Assembly: GCA_021807965.1 (NCBI GenBank)
Contig: JAKBCI010000024.1
Coordinates: 1-11,907 of the forward strand
Origin: Actinomycetes bacterium
Lineage (GTDB): Bacteria; Actinomycetota; Acidimicrobiia; Acidimicrobiales; RAAP-2
DNA length: 11,907 nucleotides
Reading direction: 5' to 3'
Part shown: in pieces, positions 7,133 to 11,907 of the stretch
Layout of the letters: each line of letters begins with the position of its first letter
Position numbering within the stretch: the stretch's first letter is position 1
Notes under the pieces: model-generated
Database searches by the model: none
Seen by the model: only the letters and a program-made list of their open reading frames with translations
What the model was told of the DNA's origin: nothing
Made by a program: the position numbers and the translations under genes

Positions 7133-7915
7133 TCAGTGCAGGTAGTCGTCACCGTGCGGCGGCGCGAGGTGCAGGCCGCGTCGCTCCAGGTCGTGCGTCC
7201 ACCGCTCGATGATGGTCTCGAGCACCGCCACCCGCGCGAAGTGCTTATTCTCCGCGGCGATGACGTCCCAGTGTACGTGGGCGTGATCCGTCGAGTCGAG
7301 GACGTCGTCGAGGGCTTCGAGGTAAGCCGGGCGCAGCGATCGGTTTCGCCAGTCATCCGGGGTGAGCTTCCAGCGCTTCAGCGGATCCCGGGCCCGGTCG
7401 TTGAACCGCTTCAGCTGCTCGTCGTCAGAGATGTGGAGCCAGAGCTTCACAATCGTGAGGCCGTCGTTGACCAGCGAGCGTTCGAATTCAACAATCTCCT
7501 CGGCCGAGCGGCGAACCGTGGCCAGGTCGATGACGCCCTCGACACGCTCGACCAGCAGCCGCCCGTACCACGAACGATCAAAGACGGTCATCTCACCGCG
7601 ACCTGGCAAGTGGGGCCAGAAGCGCCACAGGAAATGGTGTCGCTGCTCCTCGCCGGTGGGCACGCCGATCGGCACGACTCGCACGTGGCGCGGGTCGAGC
7701 CCACCAGTGAGTCGGCGGATCGCGCCGCCCTTGCCCGCCGCGTCGAAGCCCTCGAAGAGTACGACCAGTCCCGGCCCGACCCGCTCGGGCTCGAGGAGGC
7801 CCGCCGTCGTGAGCCGCAAGTGGACCAGTCGCCGCTGCGCGGCGAGTACCCGTTGCGCTGACTCCTCGGGCGAGAGGCTTGCGGTGAGATCGAGGTCCTG
7901 AACACGACGGTGCAC
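7133..7915 (-). CDS. ppk2: Polyphosphate kinase 2 (PPK2) family protein
   Basis: PPK2 enzymes transfer phosphate between polyphosphate and nucleotides in the cytosol. The single-domain, 260-aa protein (from GTG 7915) carries the P-loop GFDAAGKGG (56-64, with Asp58 and Lys62), the Walker-B-like FDRSWYGR (112-119), and the lid region RARDPLKRWKLTPDDWRNR (174-192) with its basic residues. These are the core signatures of polyphosphate-dependent nucleotide kinases. Three in-frame starts are possible: GTG 7942, ATG 7921 and GTG 7915. An AAAGGAGG Shine-Dalgarno abuts ATG 7921 with no spacing, but sits six bases from GTG 7915, so 7915 is preferred. Which nucleotide (AMP, ADP, GDP) is used depends on the PPK2 class, which I cannot settle by eye. 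It is first in the minus-strand unit and divergent from the secreted NAGPA-like gene. Confidence 0.92.
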   Translation of the reverse strand: MHRRVQDLDLTASLSPEESAQRVLAAQRRLVHLRLTTAGLLEPERVGPGLVVLFEGFDAAGKGGAIRRLTGGLDPRHVRVVPIGVPTGEEQRHHFLWRFWPHLPGRGEMTVFDRSWYGRLLVERVEGVIDLATVRRSAEEIVEFERSLVNDGLTIVKLWLHISDDEQLKRFNDRARDPLKRWKLTPDDWRNRSLRPAYLEALDDVLDSTDHAHVHWDVIAAENKHFARVAVLETIIERWTHDLERRGLHLAPPHGDDYLH

Positions 7916-8013
7916 GGTCATCCTCCTTTGCCACCCATGCACCGTAGTTCTACCGTGGGTCGGCGAAGCGCGACTGGCGAGGCGCCGGTTCGTAAACTGG
8001 CCCAGGGGGTGAC
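7916..8013. promoter_or_regulatory. Divergent intergenic region between ppk2 and the NAGPA-like gene
   Basis: This roughly 100-bp gap is the only place where two divergent units face each other, so promoters for both should be here. On the plus strand TAAACT (7993-7998) fits the TAnnnT -10 pattern only about 15 bp before the ATG at 8014, which would give a very short leader. On the minus strand TAGAAC is a poor match. No clear -35 or operator palindrome is seen. The region also contains the ppk2 Shine-Dalgarno and a purine-rich AGGGGG before 8014. Confidence 0.4.
7922..7929 (-). promoter_or_regulatory. Shine-Dalgarno of ppk2 that decides its start
   Basis: The minus strand reads AAAGGAGG immediately followed by ATGACCGTG. 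Spacing to ATG 7921 is zero, which is too close for efficient initiation, while spacing to GTG 7915 is six bases, which is ideal. It therefore favours GTG 7915. Confidence 0.7.
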
Positions 8014-8958
8014 ATGCGCTCGATAGTTCGCTGCGCGGCGATCGTCGTCATTGGGCTGGGAGTTCCGTCACTGAGCGGCGCATCGCCGCGCGTGGTCGGC
8101 GGACCGGCGCCGGTCTGCGCGAGTACGGTCCCGTCATCCTCACCGGCACGTTCGCGCGCACTCTGCTCGCCGTGGCACCGTCTCGACCCGTGGTCGCGTG
8201 TCGCGACGGTCTTTGCCACGTCGTTTCATCCCCCCTCATCGGCCGCCGGCGTCGTCGCGTACGCGACCTGGATGCGCACGAGCACTTCCATCCTCGCCCT
8301 GTATCCGGGATACCTGGGGCCCGGCGCGACGCCCCTCTCGCGCGGACCAGAAATGGTGCCACCGCCAGCGCGCGCTCGTCTACTGGCCACGTTCAACTCG
8401 GGGTTTTACGAAGCCGATGGGCCGGCCGGCTTCTACGTGCATCACACGCTGTACTTTCCGATGATCAAGGGACTGGCGACGGTCGTACGCTTTACCAGCG
8501 GGGTCGTCGACGTGAGGAGTTGGACTGGTGGGCCTCGTCCGGGGTCAAACGTCGTGATGGCGCGTCAGAACTTGCCGCTGCTCGTGGCCCGTTCGAGGCC
8601 GACCGCCCTCGCGGCGAACAACGCCGCGTGGGGCTTGACCCTCCACGGCGTCGCCGCGGTTTGGCGCACGGCACTCGGCGTCGATGCGGCGGGCAACCTT
8701 GTCTACGCGGCCGCGTCGGACCAGACCTCGGCGAGCCTCGCCGCGTTGATGGTCGAGCTCCACTGCGTGCGCGCAATGGAGCTCGACATCAATCCCGAGT
8801 GGCCGATCTTTGTCGCCTACGGCGGCCCCGGCGCCGCCGGTGCGTCACTCGTCGTGCCCAACCCGAACCAGATTGCCGGCCGGTTCTTGTACCCGAGCAC
8901 GAAGGACTTCTTCGCGCTCTTTCAATCGACGCGGCCCGGTGAGCCACAACCCTGGTGA
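8014..8958 (+). CDS. Secreted phosphodiester glycosidase (NAGPA-like) domain protein
   Basis: This 314-aa protein has a Sec-type signal peptide (basic MRSIVR, a hydrophobic core, probable cleavage near SGA at 21-23). The rest resembles the NAGPA phosphodiester glycosidase family, which cleaves sugar-1-phosphodiester links such as GlcNAc-phospho-sugars. Matching elements are ATFNSGFY (125-132, the family's 'N-G-F' strand), an ANNAAWGLTL strand (201-210), and RTALGVDAAGNLVYAAA (218-234), the most typical signature. The family's usual LDGGGS turn is not conserved: here it reads AMELDINPEW (254-263), so catalysis or specificity may differ. ATG 8014 is preceded by a purine-rich AGGGGG. The stop overlaps the next gene's start as GTGA, indicating translational coupling to the CapA-type protein. 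Domain family moderately sure; substrate unknown. Confidence 0.75.
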   Translation: MRSIVRCAAIVVIGLGVPSLSGASPRVVGGPAPVCASTVPSSSPARSRALCSPWHRLDPWSRVATVFATSFHPPSSAAGVVAYATWMRTSTSILALYPGYLGPGATPLSRGPEMVPPPARARLLATFNSGFYEADGPAGFYVHHTLYFPMIKGLATVVRFTSGVVDVRSWTGGPRPGSNVVMARQNLPLLVARSRPTALAANNAAWGLTLHGVAAVWRTALGVDAAGNLVYAAASDQTSASLAALMVELHCVRAMELDINPEWPIFVAYGGPGAAGASLVVPNPNQIAGRFLYPSTKDFFALFQSTRPGEPQPW

Positions 8959-10085
8959 GGTCGACGCCGCCGCGCACATCTCGGGGCTGGTTGGTGGCCG
9001 CCGCCGTCGTCGCCATCGCAGCCGTTGTCGTGGTGCAGTCGCGCGTCCCTACTCGTCTCGGGCCCGCCACGACGACGCCAACCACGTCGTCGCCGACGTC
9101 AACGACCGGCCCGACGACGTCCACGACCGAGGTGCCAACGGTGACGATCGATGCGGTCGGCGACACCGAGCTCGGCAATACGCCGTCGCTGCCGCCCAAC
9201 CCGGATGCGTATCTGGCGCCACTCGCGCCATACCTTCGCGCACCGATCGTCTTTGGCAATCTCGAAGGGACGATGACGTCAGCTACCGCGTCCAAGTGCC
9301 AGACGCACTCCTCGTTCTGCTACGCCTTTCGAGTGCCACCTAGCTACGCTCGGGCGTACCGAAACCTTGGGTTCAACGTGCTCAACAGCGCGAACAATCA
9401 CATTGACGACTTCGGCGCGGTCGGCGTTGCGTCTACGTCAGCGGCGCTGCGCAGCGCCGGCATTGTGCAGGCGGGTCTGCCCGGCCAGATCGGGGTGATC
9501 CGCGACGGCGCCGTCCGCGTGGCGTTCGTGGATTTTGCTCCGTACTACGACACGAATGACATGCTCGACCAGCCGCTAGCGGCGGCGCTCATTGCTCGCG
9601 CCAAGCGCGAGGCGTCGGTCGTGGTCGTCTACATGCACGCGGGCGCCGAAGGGACAACCGCCGCACACGTCACCCGACGAACCGAGACATACTTTGGCGA
9701 GAACCGAGGCAATCCCTACCAGTTCGCGCACGCGGCCATCCGCGACGGCGCCGACCTCGTGCTCGCGAGCGGTCCGCACGTTTTGCGCGGGATGCAGTGG
9801 TACCGCGGCCACCTCATTGATTACAGCCTCGGCGACTTTGTGAACTACTTCAACTTCGCTACCGTTGGTACGCTGCGCTACTCGACCGTTCTACGGGTCA
9901 CGCTGCGCGCGAGCGGTGGCTTCGTGGCGGCGCACTTCACGTCATTCGCTCTCGCGCCGTCGGGACTGCCCCAATTCGACCCGACCGGAGCCGCCGCGAG
10001 GTTCGTCAACCAGCTCTCGCGCGACGACTTCGGCGCCACGGCCGCACTCATTGGGGCCACCGGCGACGTCGTCCCCCTGCGTTAG
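8955..10085 (+). CDS. Membrane-anchored CapA-family metallophosphoesterase-like protein
   Basis: This 376-aa protein has an N-terminal signal anchor (about 12-28), then a Thr/Ser/Pro-rich linker (about 38-60) that would hold the domain off the membrane on the outer face, then a CapA (poly-gamma-glutamate capsule, PGA_cap) domain of the calcineurin-like superfamily. Motifs visible in order are VGD with Asp70, FGNLEG (100-105), NSANNHIDDFG (144-154), YMHAGAEG (226-233), and the C-terminal SGPHVLRGMQWYRGHLIDYS (272-291) leading into SLGDF (291-295). Metal-ligand candidates Asp70, Asn148/His149, His228 and His275 are kept, though the usual HPH reads GPH and SLGNF reads SLGDF, variants that may be tolerated. 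The GTG start at 8955 overlaps the preceding stop (GTGA). No PGA synthetase genes (CapB/CapC) are nearby, so a poly-gamma-glutamate role is not supported; an envelope phosphoester or glycan role beside the NAGPA-like protein is inference. Confidence 0.85.
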   Translation: MRSTPPRTSRGWLVAAAVVAIAAVVVVQSRVPTRLGPATTTPTTSSPTSTTGPTTSTTEVPTVTIDAVGDTELGNTPSLPPNPDAYLAPLAPYLRAPIVFGNLEGTMTSATASKCQTHSSFCYAFRVPPSYARAYRNLGFNVLNSANNHIDDFGAVGVASTSAALRSAGIVQAGLPGQIGVIRDGAVRVAFVDFAPYYDTNDMLDQPLAAALIARAKREASVVVVYMHAGAEGTTAAHVTRRTETYFGENRGNPYQFAHAAIRDGADLVLASGPHVLRGMQWYRGHLIDYSLGDFVNYFNFATVGTLRYSTVLRVTLRASGGFVAAHFTSFALAPSGLPQFDPTGAAARFVNQLSRDDFGATAALIGATGDVVPLR

Positions 10086-10678
10086 CAGCCGCCGCCGCCG
10101 GGAACGCCGGTGCCTAGTACTGGCGCGTCGAGCGTGCCGACGTTCGTTGACCGCGGGTTCGGTCCCAGGTGCACGACGTACCACACGCCGCGCCACGAAA
10201 TGAAGGAGAAGACCCCAACGGATCGCTCGATGCCTCGCTGTCGATAGACCATGCGAACACCGGGCAGGTGCCAGTACCCGATCGAATTCTCGCACGTCCC
10301 CGGCGTGATCCATGACACGTCGGCCGGATCGACCCGCACGTCGATGAGCGTCGCGCCGGTGGTTGCCGCGTGATAGGTAGCGAAGTCGAGTCGAAATAGG
10401 GCCCATAGGCGGTCGGTGAAGTCCGCCGATGGGTCGTAGATCGCCTTCAGGCGTACGTAGGCGCCCCTCGGAAAGAAAAGCTGTGCGGCCAGCGCCAGAT
10501 CGTCGCGACGAATGGCGTGCCAGAGGGCGCGAACCCGTCGATCGAGCGTGGCCCCCGTCGAGGGTCGAGTTGCCTGCGATACGACGTGCTTGGCGCCCGA
10601 CGCGACGCCGAGTGGACCGATGCTGACGATCGCCGTCGCCACGATGATCGCGGCTCGGCGTAGAGACCTACTCGTCAC
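10082..10678 (-). CDS. Secreted protein of unknown function
   Basis: I do not recognise a family. From GTG 10678 the protein is 198 aa with a basic start (TSRSLRRA), a hydrophobic stretch (about 9-27) and an ASGA cleavage-like site, which makes a signal peptide likely. The mature part has many aromatic residues, with RLDFATYHAATTG (96-108) and a C-terminal strand pair FSFISWRGVWYVVHLG (157-172), somewhat like the closing beta-strands of NTF2-like or lipoprotein-type folds. There are only two cysteines in the mature region, Cys129 and the very last residue Cys198 after four glycines, possibly a disulfide. The frame stays open upstream to 10846, but that part overlaps the membrane-protein gene and is not signal-like; GTG 10678 overlaps the upstream gene's end by 11 nt. 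The Shine-Dalgarno is weak, so the start is tentative. The stop overlaps the convergent CapA stop within TTAG. Confidence 0.6.
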   Translation of the reverse strand: MTSRSLRRAAIIVATAIVSIGPLGVASGAKHVVSQATRPSTGATLDRRVRALWHAIRRDDLALAAQLFFPRGAYVRLKAIYDPSADFTDRLWALFRLDFATYHAATTGATLIDVRVDPADVSWITPGTCENSIGYWHLPGVRMVYRQRGIERSVGVFSFISWRGVWYVVHLGPNPRSTNVGTLDAPVLGTGVPGGGGC

Positions 10679-11907
10679 GGGCGTGCTTGCCAGTTCCGCG
10701 GCGCCACCAGCGCCCCATTGGTACCAGGACGAGGGATAACAATCCGAGGAGGAAGCCGCCCAGCGCCAGCTCTTCGTGCGGCGGAAGGAATGTAAAGGTG
10801 ACGCTCGACGTGCCTCGCGGTACGGCGACGGTTTGGTAGGCCCCATCGGTGGCGGTGATGGGCACGCTTACCCCGTTTACGCTTGCGTGCCAGCCGGCCA
10901 TTACCAGCTCGGACCGCACCAGTGTGCCGCCGCTCGCGCAGGTGAGCGTGGCGTGGTCGATGGTTGCGCTCGTCACGGTGCAGCCGGCGGTCGGCGAGGA
11001 CATGAACGGTGTCGTCGTGGGCAGGGCGTAGATGTTGGCGATGTAGTCGTGAAAGACCTTCGTGATGCCGAGCTTCTTCAGTTGCGGTAGCGGCCTGACC
11101 GCGTCGGGCATGAGAAGGTACTTCACTGACGCTGCCTGGTAGGCCTGGAAGTGCGCGACGAGCATCTTCTCTTGTTGGATGACCCCGCCCATGCCCCCCT
11201 TGGCAAAGAACAACCGAACCGGATTGGTATCAGGATTGAGCCGGCTGAGAATCAAGTTGGCGAAGGTCTGGGGGAACGGCAGATCGATGGCGTTGAGGGC
11301 GTAGAGGCCGTACTGGGATCCCCAGTTCGGATAGAGGACGTCGAAGTCGAGGAATCGATTGAGTCCCTGGTGCTGCTGGAGAAACGAGATGGGGGCGTAG
11401 TCAATCGTGATCTGCTTGGGCGCCTCAGCCGTGGGGACAAAGAAGTTGACCATTGCTTCACCGGCGAGAATCACCGCCAACAGGACTGGGACGACGCGGT
11501 ACTTGGAGAATGCGCCGACGACGATGATGAGGCCCAGGGCGACCAAGGGCAGTGCCTGCAGGCCGAGCAAGATGATCTCGCTGCGGTGCGAGAGCACGAC
11601 GCCGCGGTTGTAGTGGGCGGCGGCGCCCATGGCCCAGAGTGTCAAGCCGACCGTGGCTGCGCTCGTGGCGAAGAATAGGCGACGGGCTACGCGGCTTGAC
11701 GCAAAGTCCATGATCCCGAGGCCCGCGAGCACGACGACGGCCATCTCGACCGAGGGCATCGCGTATCGCGAGAACGCAGTCTGCTTCACGTAGGGGATGA
11801 GATTGAAGAGCTTGTGCATGTCGGCACTGTTGAACATCGCCAGTGAACTGACGAGGATCCACGCGCCGAGGAAGATTCGTAGCGCGCGGTGTCGCGCGCC
11901 AAAGAGT
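10668..11907 (-). CDS. YfhO-like polytopic membrane protein, 5'-truncated by window edge
   Basis: The frame is open to the right edge; the ATG at 11837 is internal and the true start lies outside. About 412 residues are visible. They include FGARHRALRIFLGAWILVSS at the edge, the conserved-looking loop NLIPYVKQTAFSRYAMPSVE after a possible extracytoplasmic segment, several membrane helices, a soluble domain (from about 11420 down to 10760) with PVRLFFAKGG and LVRSELVMAGWHASVNG, and a final helix plus a WWRRGTGK tail. The GWHASVNG...VPRGTSSVTFTFLPP stretch matches the 'GW.A.VDG ... vP.G...V.F.Y.P' C-terminal beta domain of YfhO-type proteins. It is therefore a probable GT-C-related envelope protein; a transferase role is inference. 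It overlaps the downstream secreted-protein gene by 11 nt, suggesting one unit. Its architecture is similar to the 808-aa protein at 334-2760. Confidence 0.8.
   Translation of the reverse strand, partial: LFGARHRALRIFLGAWILVSSLAMFNSADMHKLFNLIPYVKQTAFSRYAMPSVEMAVVVLAGLGIMDFASSRVARRLFFATSAATVGLTLWAMGAAAHYNRGVVLSHRSEIILLGLQALPLVALGLIIVVGAFSKYRVVPVLLAVILAGEAMVNFFVPTAEAPKQITIDYAPISFLQQHQGLNRFLDFDVLYPNWGSQYGLYALNAIDLPFPQTFANLILSRLNPDTNPVRLFFAKGGMGGVIQQEKMLVAHFQAYQAASVKYLLMPDAVRPLPQLKKLGITKVFHDYIANIYALPTTTPFMSSPTAGCTVTSATIDHATLTCASGGTLVRSELVMAGWHASVNGVSVPITATDGAYQTVAVPRGTSSVTFTFLPPHEELALGGFLLGLLSLVLVPMGRWWRRGTGKHARDE

Noticed and set aside
7055..7861. 268-aa plus-strand open frame opposite ppk2
   Set aside because: The minus strand encodes a complete PPK2 with P-loop, Walker B and lid motifs; the plus frame shows no domain and no ribosome binding site.
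9066..9130. ACGACG-rich repetitive stretch
   Set aside because: It simply encodes the Thr/Ser/Pro-rich linker of the CapA-type protein and is not an independent DNA repeat.
1..11907. tRNA, rRNA, CRISPR array, insertion sequence, toxin-antitoxin or phage-defence system
   Set aside because: I looked for direct repeats with spacers, transposase motifs, cloverleaf-like segments and small paired genes and saw none; nearly all DNA is assigned to ordinary genes.

Overview
The window reads as high-GC chromosomal DNA from an actinobacterium. The support is the compact layout with 1-11 nt gene overlaps, frequent GTG starts, an F420-type luciferase-like oxidoreductase, a manB/Trm112-like pair of the actinobacterial kind, and secreted proteins with Thr/Ser-rich linkers. 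An acidimicrobial-type lineage is a guess from overall feel, not something the sequence proves. I see no tRNA, rRNA, CRISPR array, insertion sequence or phage gene. Protein-coding sequence fills almost the whole window; the longest gap is the divergent region of about 100 bp near 7.9-8.0 kb.

Layout. (1) Positions 1-4345, plus strand: the 3' end of a CPBP-type membrane protease homologue with a degraded second motif, a large polytopic membrane protein with an extracytoplasmic C-terminal half (GT-C/YfhO-like), a phosphomannomutase/phosphoglucomutase (manB type), and a cysteine-free Trm112-like small protein. The genes overlap or nearly touch, which suggests one transcription unit serving cell-envelope sugar metabolism. 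(2) Positions 4342-7915, minus strand: read 5'->3', a PPK2 polyphosphate kinase, an LLM-class probable F420-dependent oxidoreductase, an archaeal-type riboflavin synthase (RibC) and a thiolase, again tightly packed. (3) Positions 8014-10085, plus strand, divergent from PPK2: a secreted phosphodiester-glycosidase-like (NAGPA) protein joined by a GTGA overlap to a membrane-anchored CapA-type metallophosphoesterase homologue. (4) Positions 10082-11907, minus strand: the 3' part of a second YfhO-like membrane protein, cut by the window edge, followed by an 11-nt-overlapping gene for an unrecognised secreted protein of 198 aa.

How they fit together. Regions 1, 3 and 4 are dominated by envelope functions: sugar-phosphate supply, polytopic membrane proteins probably acting on lipid-linked glycans, and secreted glycan or phosphodiester enzymes. 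Region 2 is a metabolic block with flavin, probable F420, polyphosphate/nucleotide and acyl-CoA chemistry. The strongest unusual item is the archaeal-type riboflavin synthase in an otherwise bacterial context. Also worth a second look are the Trm112-like protein without any cysteine, the CPBP relic, and two convergent gene pairs whose stop codons overlap within four bases (CTAG and TTAG), leaving no room for an intergenic terminator.
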